Positions 11,101 to 20,000 of a stretch of 33,272 nucleotides of DNA are shown here, in pieces. The position numbers and the translations under genes are program-made. Position 1 is the first letter of the stretch. Every line of letters begins with the position of its first letter. The notes under the pieces were generated by a model. The model ran no database searches. It saw nothing but the letters and a program-made list of their open reading frames with translations, and was not told where the DNA came from. Where the stretch lies: the IMG/VR virus record IMGVR_UViG_3300017724_000032, positions 1-33,272 of that record; one strand, 5' to 3'. The stretch is from a virus.

Positions 11101-14100
11101 TATAACTGTTGGCATCATTAAAATATTTTATAGGTAACGGTTTATGATCATAATTTTTTGACTTTGTTAAAATATCATTTTGTGTAAGTCTATAAATTAA
11201 ACTTGTATCTTGAGGATCAATAGCGTCAACTAATTCAACCTTCTGTGGTTCTTGTCTATATTTTTCTTCGTCTAATTTAAATTCAAATTGGTCATCACCT
11301 GTAGTAGCACCATAACGTCCTACACGTATTGCCCATTCTTCGTAAAATTCTAAACTATCTTTACTTGCGCTTCCTAGTTTATCAAATAATTTTGTAAGAA
11401 CATTCTTTGTTCCTTTATCTTGAATTGCGCCTTGGAAGAATTTAAACTGACTTACGTCATCATTAATAATATTTTCTAAGTAAGTTCTATTCTGATATCC
11501 AATTAAGTGCTGTGCTAGTCTTTGTTGATCAGCATCAAAGTTATCTGAATCAAGATCGTAAAAATCTAAGAATTGTTTTGCTTTATAATCCCAGTTAGGC
11601 AATAATCCTTGTTTTGGAGCACCGTCTAATCTTACAAAATTTGAATCTACAAAAAATTGTGTTCCGCTGACATCCTCTTTAGTAACATAATAAAACTGTT
11701 TGTGCTTAACTAATGTACCAATTGGGTAATCTTGGTACTCTTGCCATTCATAAATTTTAGCATCATCAAATATAAAGCCTGGTACATTAAATGATCCGTT
11801 CCAATTATCACTTCTATAGCCGCTTACTTTAATACGTTCTTGTCTATAACCTTGTGGTCTGTTATAGATAACATCGCCAAATACAGTTCTATTATCTAAA
11901 ATAACTACGTGTTCATGCTGTACTGTAGGAATCTTTAAACTATAAATTCCTTCTTCAGTATTTTTAACATAAAGTCCAAATGAGTTTGAATTGTCTCTTT
12001 CTGTTGTAGCAAAGTCTGCTAATAAACGTTTACCGTCTGACGAAAGTAGACTATAATCATAAAAGTTATTGTAAATGTCATCTACTACTTTAAATTCTTC
12101 GTTAAATTCAATTTGTTGGGCACTCGGACTTACTGTAAGAATAGTTCCACTATCCCAGTTTTGTGTTGTCCAATACAAGTATTCTTTTGCTGATAGATCC
12201 CAGTTTTCAATTTCTTCTAAATCTTGGTTAAATCTTTCAAATATAAAACCTTTAGTTTGTAGGTATCGACCATAACCTCTTATAAAGTCAACAACTTCTT
12301 GTTTTTCTCTATAAAGTGTTCCGTATGGAACATCTACTACATTTCTTAGGTCCCAATTTTTACTAAACATTGCCGCCGCTCCACCTTCTTGAGGTAATTC
12401 AGCTAATTTTTGGAACTTATCGTTATCAAATCCATCACTACTATTATGACCTACTTTAACTCTAAAGTAAGTTCCGCTATTTTCAACAATTTGACCAACT
12501 TCATAAAACTTACCACTGTCCCAAGTAAGGAAAGGTTCACTAGTTCCGCCAATATTAATTAGAGGATCATTATTTTTTCTAATAGGAGCATATGTTTTAA
12601 ATGTAGGTCTTTCTTTATCATAACCTTTAACAATATATCCTGCTGGAACAACTTCAATTATAATACCACTATAAGAATAAACATCAATAGGCGTACTTTT
12701 TACTAAGTGTATTTTATAATTTTCTTCTGGTACAAAAACATTTCCTTCATTAGTAGGTGTTCTTGAATCTAATATTAATCTAAATTTGTCTTGTTGTGTA
12801 AATCCGCCAATCTTAGCTGATATTTTATTTTGTAAGTTTTTAAGATTAGTCTGATACGTACCAAATTGGATAGTTTCGTTCTGTGCTAAGTATCCTTGAA
12901 TATAATTTACAATACCCGAAGTAAAAATTCTTGTTGTATCAGTAGTATTATTAGGAAATACTAACTTTGATAGTTCAATATTTTTACTAGTATCAGTATA
13001 CACTAGTTGATCTGCTTCATTTCTTTTAATTCTACTTCTATCAAATGCTAGACCAAAGAACTGTGCTGGTTGATGTAGTGCCCAGGTTTTCATTAAACTA
13101 AACGGATAATGTGAACTGTTACGCCAAGCCGCTTCAATAGGAGCTTCGTCACCAAATACAAAAGGTTCATTATAACTAGAATCAACACCATACCTAGCAA
13201 TACCACAATTAGCAGGATCTAATAAGTATCCTTGATCGTCAACCGGAATATAGTTAATGATATTATTGTTAATAAACTTATTTCTATATTTTATTTTTTC
13301 ACCTGGTTCACGAACAATACCTTTTGATAGATCTTCCCAAAGTATTAAATTATTACGTGTGTAAGGTGCTTCACCATAAACTGTATCAAACCAATTAGGT
13401 TTAATTTTAAATCCTAAAACTTCCCAAGGATGACTGTGAGGTCTATCTGTGTTATAGAAATCTTTGTAAATTGCTCTCCAAAATCCCGGCAAGGGTAAAT
13501 TGTCGATATCAGCAAATTTAGAATAGTTAAAAGTAAACCCGTTTGTACGATCAAATACTGTGTTAGTACTATAGTCCGGATTACCAACTGTTTCTAACCA
13601 AGAATTAAAATCACTAATAAGTGTATCTGTAATAGTGTATCTACTAAATCCTGTTTTGCGAGATTTTGTTTCAACAAAGTCTGCAATATCTAAAATTGAC
13701 TCGTCATAAGGTTGTTTTAAGTTATTATAAATTCTTTTTTCAATATCTAATATTAGATGATCTCTAAAGTCTCCAAAGCATACCCATTTAGATCCATCAT
13801 GACCTTGTATGATTGGTTTAGCCATTGGCCATTCGTCATATGCTACTGAGTTAGATGTAGCATGGCTCATATTACTATTTGGCATATAGAATACTTTATT
13901 ATATCCGGCAAACGTATGTATATGTGCTAATCCACTTCCGCCAGTGCCAACGTCGGCAGCCTGTGCGGCTGTTTCAGATGTGTATAACGGATAGAACCAA
14001 CCTAGTTTACCTTTATAAGACATTGTTGTTTCTTCGTCAATGCCATAAATTTTATAAGGACCTTCTGATTCTGGAACAACACTAATATAAGTATCGTCTA

Positions 14101-17047
14101 ACATTACCTTTGGCTCAAACTTAGGATATAATCCTAACTTAGTAGGTGTTGGCGGAACCCAACAACCGTCTGTTGATTCAAATTCATAAACTTCTAATAT
14201 ATCGTTAGCAACTACAGGAATGCTTAATGTTAAAAATCCAGTAGTAGTTATAGTATAGTCTTGGTCTTTTATTAATTGTGTTCCGTTAAGATATGGCAAT
14301 ACCGACTGATTACCTAATTTTGTAAAATCAATTCCTCTAGTTAAACTAAAAATTGTTTCTGAACTATCGTTAATAATATGTTTTGTCATATTAGATGCTT
14401 TATGTCCAAACATGTCACTAAAGAAAAACGGATCTGTTGATGTTTTTGTAAAGTTTAATTCGTCTAATACTTTATCAACATGCTGTTTTATTTCACCGTC
14501 ATAACCTAATTCATTAGCTATACGTAAAAATTCTCTTTTAAATTTAATGTACTCAAGCCCGGCAAATTTTATTGCGTCAATTGAGTTATAATCTTTTTGT
14601 GTTAGATTGAATAGTGCTAAATTTATTGGACCACTATGTTTAACAAATTTTAAACCAAACTTACTTACGTTACCCAAATCTCTTAGATTGCTTACACCTG
14701 GAAAAATTCCATCAAAGTTTTCTGTATTATCAATAATACTATCTACATGATCTAAAACTTCGCCTAGTGTAAAGTCAATTACATTTTCGTTCATAGGATT
14801 TTTTTCCATATTAGCTGGAAATTCATAAAATCCTGTTTCTGTTTTATTTGCTTTAGAAAATACTTTAATTACTAGTTTATCACCTGCTGTTAAGTCTTTA
14901 GCAAAAGTTACATACTTGTAATTGTTTGTTGTTGTTAAAGTGTAAATCGGATCTTTAACTCTGTCGTTGTTAAGATAAACTTTTACTTTTAAATCTGTAA
15001 GACTAGCACTATTTTCAAACATATCAATAATAAAGTTATTAAGTCTTGGTCCAACAGTAGGTTGATCAATTACCCATTGTTCAGATTTTCTATCACCTTT
15101 TGTCCATCCTCCCGGACTTGTATATGTGTCTATTGATACATATTTTCTAAGTAATGCTGTATCAGTACTTGCTGTAATTGTATTTGCTATTTCATCGTAT
15201 CGATAAGTGTCTGCTAATAAATTAAAATCAAAAACAATATCACCACTATTTTCGATAGTTCTGTAACTTAACGGAAATCCTAATTCTGTGTCATTAGACC
15301 CTGTACCAACTTTATAACTAAACAATTTGTTTCCAACAAATGTACTTGAGTCTAGTGTAGATAGTGCGATACCCTGATCGTTATATAAATCAAATAATGG
15401 TGCTTGATTTAATCCTGTTTTGTCTTGTGACTGTTTCCAAGATGTTCCATCATAATAAAACATTTTACCTTTGTAAGTTGAACCAGATTTAATAAACACT
15501 GTTTCATTTGTTAATGGTGTAGTGTCTGTAGTTTCTTTTAAAGTAATTTGATTATTTCCATTAATGGTTATAAAAGCAACTTGATATATTTTACCAAAAA
15601 CAAAACTGTCTTTGTCTGCTGTAAACAACACACGCTGTCCTGCTACTAAATCTGTACCGTCTACAAAGTATCCTGATTGTCCTTCGATATTAGAAAATAC
15701 ATCAGTAGTTACTGTATCAATTAGATCAACACTTTGTTTAGCACTAGTACCATTGTTATACAATTTAAGTCCAGCTTCAAATTCAATAATAGGTCTTGTT
15801 GCTCTATAATTTAAATCTAAACTTGTTGGGGTATTATTAATAATTGCTGTTGTTTCAATAATGCTTTTATGAGTCCATCTATTATAACGTGCCCATTGAT
15901 TCTTATCCGGTGATGCTTTATTAATACAAATATAATCTTTTTCACTAGCATATGACGTAGCATTATCAAAAGGCAATGTACTAAATCCTGCTTCGTCAAA
16001 TTCAGTAGCATTATCTAATAGGTAATCTGCTGTAATAAGAACGTCTTGTTCTGAAACTAATTTAATATTATCGCCAACACCTTCAACATACCAATTACCT
16101 TCACTGTATTTTTCAGGTGTTATTTTTCCGTAAAACTTTATCTTCATGCCATTAGATAAATTGTATCCATTTTGCATAGTATAAGATTTTTTATCAAGAA
16201 TATTATTAACATCTAGTTCTGTATTATCTCTAATATCTTTAATAACAATTAATCCAGACGCTTCAATATCATTTTCATTTACGTAGTATAGATAATCTGG
16301 TGATTCTAATCCAACAGTAAATACAATTTGTCCATTTTCAACTTTTTGTTGACTTACTCCTTCATTATATAATGTAGTGTCGTCATCAACTGTTTTACTT
16401 GTTCTAATTGTAAAAGGCATATTAGGAGTAACAATATCAAAGGTATATTCTTGTCCTCTATATAATGTTAAAGTTGTATTACTATTTTGATTAACTGGAT
16501 TAAAGTTGTAAGCAAAGTTATCAACATTGTCAATATAGTTTACCGGAATTGTACTTTTAATTTCTTTAGCATTACCGTATACTGCTATAGGATTAGGTCC
16601 TTGCGGTAACCAATAGTATTCTCTAAAGTTACTAAATTTGTCCCAAGTAATATGGGGTGACCAAGCATAATACTCTTGGCTATTCATAAGACTGTGATTT
16701 ATATTTCCAGCATTACGTATCTGAGTACTGTTTACATAATCTCTATAGTCACGGTGTAATAATACGTTACCAAGATTATCTTCAACAATCGCCGCAGGTT
16801 CTAATTGATAGTTTACTCTGTCATCACTTATGTCAGAAACATAGTTGTCTGTTGACTTAAATGCTTTTGAATCTTTTCGACCCATAAAGCCTGTAATTTT
16901 TTCAATAGTACCTGGTTGTACCATTTGATCAATTGTACTTGATATAAACTTCTTATTGGCAACGGTTCTAAAATACCTTGGAAGTAAATCTGCACTACTT
17001 CGTTTTTTATTACCGTTAGTTGGAAGACCTGACTCGTCTTGCGCCAT
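2111..17047 (-). CDS. Giant 4978-aa virion protein of the baseplate/tail region, with FG-GAP-like and carbohydrate-binding-like modules
   Basis: One uninterrupted frame of 14.9 kb starts at ATG 17047, two bases after the gp6 stop, with a strong GGAGG site inside the end of gp6. The N-terminus (LLPRYFRTVANKKFISSTIDQ, then WDKFSNFREYYWLPQGP near residue 140) looks like that of very large structural proteins encoded next to gp6 in marine T4-like phages. I see several module types. Short aromatic CBM5/12-like segments lie near 1500-1530, 1760-1810, 2270-2300 and 2870-2910 (for example YNSLVNYVAGDVVLYDEQLW). FG-GAP-like propeller repeats lie near 2185-2260 and 2990-3150 (FGADFAIS, FGTSVAIS, FGEDIAIS, FGSKLDF, FGSILKV). 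Two pairs of Gly-rich PG(E/S)GY...P repeats lie near 3565-3615 and 3925-3980. From about 4150 to the end there are repeated units of the form DGST-xF-L...P...V-VNG-xL. No catalytic motif is evident. By position it may take the place of T4 gp7 and other peripheral baseplate proteins and may carry glycan-binding surfaces; both are inference. Confidence 0.85.
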   Translation of the reverse strand: MAQDESGLPTNGNKKRSSADLLPRYFRTVANKKFISSTIDQMVQPGTIEKITGFMGRKDSKAFKSTDNYVSDISDDRVNYQLEPAAIVEDNLGNVLLHRDYRDYVNSTQIRNAGNINHSLMNSQEYYAWSPHITWDKFSNFREYYWLPQGPNPIAVYGNAKEIKSTIPVNYIDNVDNFAYNFNPVNQNSNTTLTLYRGQEYTFDIVTPNMPFTIRTSKTVDDDTTLYNEGVSQQKVENGQIVFTVGLESPDYLYYVNENDIEASGLIVIKDIRDNTELDVNNILDKKSYTMQNGYNLSNGMKIKFYGKITPEKYSEGNWYVEGVGDNIKLVSEQDVLITADYLLDNATEFDEAGFSTLPFDNATSYASEKDYICINKASPDKNQWARYNRWTHKSIIETTAIINNTPTSLDLNYRATRPIIEFEAGLKLYNNGTSAKQSVDLIDTVTTDVFSNIEGQSGYFVDGTDLVAGQRVLFTADKDSFVFGKIYQVAFITINGNNQITLKETTDTTPLTNETVFIKSGSTYKGKMFYYDGTSWKQSQDKTGLNQAPLFDLYNDQGIALSTLDSSTFVGNKLFSYKVGTGSNDTELGFPLSYRTIENSGDIVFDFNLLADTYRYDEIANTITASTDTALLRKYVSIDTYTSPGGWTKGDRKSEQWVIDQPTVGPRLNNFIIDMFENSASLTDLKVKVYLNNDRVKDPIYTLTTTNNYKYVTFAKDLTAGDKLVIKVFSKANKTETGFYEFPANMEKNPMNENVIDFTLGEVLDHVDSIIDNTENFDGIFPGVSNLRDLGNVSKFGLKFVKHSGPINLALFNLTQKDYNSIDAIKFAGLEYIKFKREFLRIANELGYDGEIKQHVDKVLDELNFTKTSTDPFFFSDMFGHKASNMTKHIINDSSETIFSLTRGIDFTKLGNQSVLPYLNGTQLIKDQDYTITTTGFLTLSIPVVANDILEVYEFESTDGCWVPPTPTKLGLYPKFEPKVMLDDTYISVVPESEGPYKIYGIDEETTMSYKGKLGWFYPLYTSETAAQAADVGTGGSGLAHIHTFAGYNKVFYMPNSNMSHATSNSVAYDEWPMAKPIIQGHDGSKWVCFGDFRDHLILDIEKRIYNNLKQPYDESILDIADFVETKSRKTGFSRYTITDTLISDFNSWLETVGNPDYSTNTVFDRTNGFTFNYSKFADIDNLPLPGFWRAIYKDFYNTDRPHSHPWEVLGFKIKPNWFDTVYGEAPYTRNNLILWEDLSKGIVREPGEKIKYRNKFINNNIINYIPVDDQGYLLDPANCGIARYGVDSSYNEPFVFGDEAPIEAAWRNSSHYPFSLMKTWALHQPAQFFGLAFDRSRIKRNEADQLVYTDTSKNIELSKLVFPNNTTDTTRIFTSGIVNYIQGYLAQNETIQFGTYQTNLKNLQNKISAKIGGFTQQDKFRLILDSRTPTNEGNVFVPEENYKIHLVKSTPIDVYSYSGIIIEVVPAGYIVKGYDKERPTFKTYAPIRKNNDPLINIGGTSEPFLTWDSGKFYEVGQIVENSGTYFRVKVGHNSSDGFDNDKFQKLAELPQEGGAAAMFSKNWDLRNVVDVPYGTLYREKQEVVDFIRGYGRYLQTKGFIFERFNQDLEEIENWDLSAKEYLYWTTQNWDSGTILTVSPSAQQIEFNEEFKVVDDIYNNFYDYSLLSSDGKRLLADFATTERDNSNSFGLYVKNTEEGIYSLKIPTVQHEHVVILDNRTVFGDVIYNRPQGYRQERIKVSGYRSDNWNGSFNVPGFIFDDAKIYEWQEYQDYPIGTLVKHKQFYYVTKEDVSGTQFFVDSNFVRLDGAPKQGLLPNWDYKAKQFLDFYDLDSDNFDADQQRLAQHLIGYQNRTYLENIINDDVSQFKFFQGAIQDKGTKNVLTKLFDKLGSASKDSLEFYEEWAIRVGRYGATTGDDQFEFKLDEEKYRQEPQKVELVDAIDPQDTSLIYRLTQNDILTKSKNYDHKPLPIKYFNDANSYTKTAGYVNPNDVTVQLLTYSSIVDKTLTEIPANSYVWTANSKTQTTWAVYKHVESSNKITSISDSDTDSFTITLDTIAEASVGDIIGVHDIDTDVDGFYEIESINLNVLTLKTTDSITAIDSANGYLTQFTNYRLPNIATANDIIKSSKQFSTDSDNKQYNDTIWIDDDDSGKWTVLKNKQVFELKTDIKNTLAGLLDSTQKDFGADFAISDNNNTIAISAPKDLNGSVYIYARPSDNTDFGYLQQIDEQAFLYDQNGGFGTSVAISGDNKYLAIGSPNAGNLKSKLKGEYNSLVNYVAGDVVLYDEQLWKAKRTIEGDSIQLFPASSSNQQSLDGTYDSFANEYPETVFMARGDYGLGTDVATDHILIRAEQEQFEGTKAGDRLFLKWNRYTTGNLSGRDPFNSDPVLTESFINGEHTITAKVQKVLQIESSLSVPDVGSIVQTDTGKATVVYRKVNDDNQMAVYINDINGTFTESGVLTQNNVTVGDYQVILKTDDTYHNGWWKIDVGSLFNTTELEETDPQLVIQTIKVENDFVTPTPDFTNILDVQLQQDITKPTQPSLIGTLSHTEGSTLIDRIDSKWFIRSEAVAGANTTVGDKLRVWLNNITVNGIVQNPSAINLDFTYINDTEHTVADIWNGFMDVRLTNFNLQGDPFIPLVGNTITDSASGESAEIVYIKRDFGVVRIFFKNKTGTMSVGSDYGVNSNATFVENDSTLRTIGPINAVHHENSISGPLIVIDKQTNISIPTTNTLQALEYFLYQSATVSGIFELATPPSALNLDWTRTYNLPLSPEGTESGFTNEGAFAVYEKKGLTYQLLSYYTLPKSENNRRLGNQLKFSQTGENYRLYIHAKGDGTEVNNGKIFFVDKTPTENWTIGSEPLYRGLHRSSASYVQGEYVKFGEAVYESKSNIVPGVFNPLLWEQVNSGIDLLGYVPNDTNFSITESTVDQLYLEEVGESFDVSTDGSVLITTARYLNTQDSAVPNTKVVIYRKFEDQYVYSQILEPSDLTEHFGEDIAISADGKKIAIGASFNSDTSRSNGAVYVYVQSGDTFVYKQTIRPKDATPNTRFGSKLDFDGATLAITAKGGDIQTQTTFDTFTSFDRGNTEFLTTDNNSGLVSIYESINDSLLYGQDFSYNVDTEDFGSILKVKNNHVYVGLPKQTTITNGVQDRGVVAEYRKPLNSKAWDIARSPVIPADTEKFKGVFLYNTVDNTLVSYIDYIDPIQGKIAGPAEQEISFKTSYDPCRYNVSTDANIQTHDLDYTSDTWIGKLWWDIDSARFINHHQGDITEGTNNFNKLFQGTTVDIYEWVESTLLPSEWDAQQGSESGLVDGISGTTKYGDSVYSKRRKYNSASGTFANFYYYWVKNKRTLPSVENRSVTGFDVATYISDPASIGYRFVAMLSNQRFALFNCESLIQDKDVAISFNWWTIDNQEQNTHNQYQIITDGLETSIPNRVIEQKWFDSLVGFDTNERPVPDINLPTNQKYGSLNQPRQSWFINKTEARKQFVERVNGVLKDNLIVDDFDLTKLTEFDPLPTVATGIFDTTADTFAEMRFVSIARVKPATLTLEIENGVIINVLITDPGEGYINPPTYAITDTQGTGAELNVSLDTRGRISSVEIINPGKGYSSNARITVRKFAVLVKNDENINGKWSVFQWNGIEYQRTLTQSYDVNLYWKYIDWYAKDYNQFTFINNNIDASYQLYGLENNIGDIVKIDNVGTGGWLLLKKVADEDTSDYSINYSTIGRQNGTIEFLDSLYDVNSDNIAFDGASYDRIFYDTEPVQEMRKIINIVKNDIFIDQLQVHWNQLFFASLKYVFTEQLNVDWAIKTSFVKAKHNVGSLDQRITFKNDSLPSYEKYVEEMKPYKTKVREYLSSYENLETSNNSITDFDLPPVYSELQGKIVPQSVQIVDGEIVSDNSRITEYPQKHWADNVGFEITSIAIADPGSGYNIAPIIQITGGGGSGAKAEAFVGNGKITSVKIINAGSGYLSNPTITIIGSIEEGGSPARLSAIFGNGKAKSSNIRVKFDRVTGAYLFQTLVETETFTSSLDQLQLDLKWPMQLKSTNITVTLDGLELLKSEYSFENVKDDTKGFTRNFGRVNFTTSLKLGQTISVKYNKSPDLLQAQDRINLYYDPTTGQYGNDLGQLLDGIDYGGVEVTSFDFGSGTGWDSDAWFTTTYDTFDTTFEDEIFQLDGSTEVFQLTTPLENGVEYNIYLNGVRLDDPNFGTESQTNDNAVLQSLTGDGTTSTVTITMDVQRFVSGDVVVVRKKSSDGSVIPDPTSYDTLLQGGDLAFGTAKGINPEEIIIDGDGFVTPTTSKGPEEQVPGQVLDSVDIKVYHRPTEGGSTLSSNSYRSDGTEAKFAFGIQPQNKDGLIVTVNNIIQAQSQYTVDYRNKIVTLASVPALGTEVNIVSISGNGENILEQAQIIADGSTIQYVTKARYTEDLDYIATVDGVEVESVLVASPNDDSTDDADPKATLEFGSAPRDNSVISYAIYSKTDSFSRIETTEFTGDGSTRLFDLAKTPYSSKPNSHNVIVKKGNKILNPGYNQQFNVTAAREYYVKIWQTPVGSFDASDILVLLNGKELDIAVQYNIRPSNSSIKLEPGIGNEGDILEVYLRTDGDYAFGSVQSINSQDVWVDSGSTIQLATAPAEGEKFTVYTFNKHDSMDFERINYDVVSRTVLNTNSEDFKEFKRLQGGLVKLRNTAIDAQYVWLTIDGVLQTPSIDYTLTDDRNYLRYKTNFADNSVIELIQFSALGPISPKFGFSQFKDILNRNIYKRLGDKAPLKLAIDLSVTDKQIVLEDASTLSAPDKDSAIPGIIFVNGERIEYLIKQGNVLRQIQRGTLGTGAKALHLAGSDIYNADSTQTAPYRDNTTIDELEGDNSTQVFELGFTPNSVNEFEIFVGGKRLRKNAIQVFDATIDQDSPEADVTSPAEFSVDGRTPFVTLLNKPGDGVKIQIVRRTGTLWSNTGESLNDAETLVARFFKAEKVELPK

Positions 17048-17049
17048 TC

Positions 17050-20000
17050 TTAGTAACCTCCGCCGCTAGATCCACTTGATCCGCTTGATCCTGAACTGCT
17101 TGAACTGCTTGAACTGCTTGAACTGCTTGAACTACTACTTACTACTGTACTAGATGTCGAAGTAGTATTTGCTGTAGTTGTAAGTGCTTGACTTTGTATA
17201 CCTGTTGATGCTGTATTTGTAGCTGTAACAACATTGCCTGTTGCCTGTATTCTACTGGCTGTAATAGCATCAATTATTTCTACATCATCTACTGTAGCAT
17301 CATTAATAAAGATTTCATCGTTCTCTGACTTAATTTCAAACAAACTACCAAATCCTTGTGATGCTTGATTAGGAACAATAATTAAGTTTGCTATATCAGG
17401 TGCTGTTTCATTTACCACAAACGCAACTAGTTCTGAAAAATGGAATGTATCTCCAAAGTCCCAATTCTGTAAACTAAAGAATCTATTAATTGAATTAACA
17501 ACTCTTACTTTTATTTCATTATTATTAATAACTTCGCCTGTATTTTTTACAATCTTAAATGTTGCTTGTAAATTCTCTTGAGCATTTTTACCGAACAATG
17601 CTTTATATTTTACAGGATGATAAATTATTTCATCACTAATTGATTTATAAGAATTTATACTAGATCCGTAATTTTGGAATAATGCGTCTGAACTTAATGG
17701 TAAAGGCTTAGTAGCTATTGTACCTGCTATAAATTTTCTAAATTCTACATCATATGATCTTGTAAGCATATAAACATCAATAATATTTGACGCACTAACA
17801 TCAATTCTATTTGCTTCATCAGCACTATGTACATAATGGAATTTTAAATTATCACGTCCTACATATGCTTGATATTCAGTTGTTAGTACTAACAGATTTC
17901 CTATCAAAGTTTTAAAATTTGTGTCTTTGGTAATATAGAAAATAGTGCCTTCTTCGTACTGACTATAAGCACCAATTTCCGCTTCGGTTGTAACTACTCT
18001 TATAGTATCGCCTTCAGCATAATAGTTATATTTTGTAAAGCCCTGATCACTATTTTCTTTCTTTAAGAAAATATACTTTGTGTTAGGTGATGTTAATGGA
18101 TCAACTACAACATCAAATACATCAGGGTCATCAACACTACCGTCGTCATTTAAGTCGTAGAAACTAACTTCAACTTTTTTACTGTTTACGTATCCATCTG
18201 CGTTTTGGAATGTATTAACAATTTCCCAATTAACATCATTATTAAAAGCAACTAAACTATCTGGCTTAGTATTAAAATTAAGAATACTAATTTTATCTTT
18301 TACTAATTGACCTGTAACACTATCATAAATTTTATTTTGTCCGTCAAAGTAAAAACTTAATTCTTTATCACTTTCAAATACATATCGTAAACCTCTATTA
18401 GTTACTGTATATTTCTCGCCATTAGTTTCAAACAATATTAGCCAACTTGCGTCTAATTGATTTTGAGTAACGTCACCTGTTTTACCATTACTAAACGTAT
18501 CGTAAATATTCAAGTTTTCATTAATAATTACACGCCAAGTTCTTGTAGCTTGGTCATAACGTAATCCAAATGTTTTATAAGCAAAGACTTGATCAATAAT
18601 TTGTGTTCTAACATCTGCTGAAATATCTTTTACAAGTTTTGGTTTAACTTCTTCAAGTATACTATTAGCAGGAACAATTTCGTTAAACACAATTGGACCT
18701 GCGCCTGTTACACTGTCAACTGCTGTACCAGCACCTGCTACGCTAATAACTTTTACCCATTTATAAGTTGATGCTCCTTTTTCAAGAGCATTACTTGTCA
18801 GGCCACCTTTGTCATTAAAATAAAATCCTGCTGGTGGTTTAAATTTAAGCAAAGCATTTGCTTCTAAATACTTTAAAGAACCTCCAGTAAATGTACCTGT
18901 TTCGTATGGTAAATCATTATTGTTCTTTAATAAGCCTGTTGATATATTTGTACTTTTTGAACTTTGTGTCCAAGTGGCATTTAAATCGCTTACAATAATC
19001 TTAGCATAGTTAGCAAAATAAAAATTATTAGTTGCTCTATTTTGTATAATTGGTAATATTGTATTTTCAATAGTACCTTCAATATCTGTTTGAGTATCAA
19101 AAGTAAAAGCACGTTTATCTGTATACTGTTCGTTATACAATACTCCGTCGCTTCCGTATAAATTTGTACTAGAGTATTTTCCAGTAACATCTTTAAGATC
19201 AAAATATCTACTAATACCGCTAGTAGTTCTGTTAACAGATTTTACTTTAACAATTTCTTGGTTAGTTGTTAACGGAACAATATTATAGTCCTCACCTGTA
19301 ACCATTCTGTTTTGTGTATAATAAGTTTGCGGAGCATTTGTTCTAATACTTGCTGTAGATTCACTTGTTGTAGCATTAGTAACTTGTTCTTTAAGTTCAA
19401 CGCCAATAGTCATTGTTTCAGTTGTTCCTGCTTTACTTAGGTAATCTATTGAGATTGTAATATTTGTAAGCTCTTCAGGATTAATTTTCATTGATCTGTT
19501 AGCACTTGTTCTGTAATAAGCTCTAAATGCTCCTGAAGGAATATTACCAAAAGTTCCGTCAGCAAATACTAAACTAATTTCATCGTTTTGTCTAGTTTGA
19601 ACAACATAATAATTTCTAACACCTTTAACAATACTATTATAGATAGCATTATTTCCTTCAGCACTGTCAACCTGTGACCAAAGAGTGTCTTCTTGGCCTG
19701 AGTCGTTAGTTCCGTACAACCATACATCATTTTGGTTAATATTTTCTGTTTCAATAGTTAAGCGTTGATTAGCTGTTGGACTTGGAACGTTAAAGTCTGA
19801 AGAGTTTAGTTTACCCTGTCTAAAGTGTACAAAGTATCCTGTGTTATTACTTGCGTTTCCTCTACCGTCTTCTCTATATAAGAATGCTAAATTGTTTCCT
19901 GGAATAGGATTTTCTTCTCTAATAACTTTTGCCGTTACATCAATGTCAGTTGAAACAATTTCAAACTGTGTAGGTAAACCATTTACTGGTTTATTAAATG

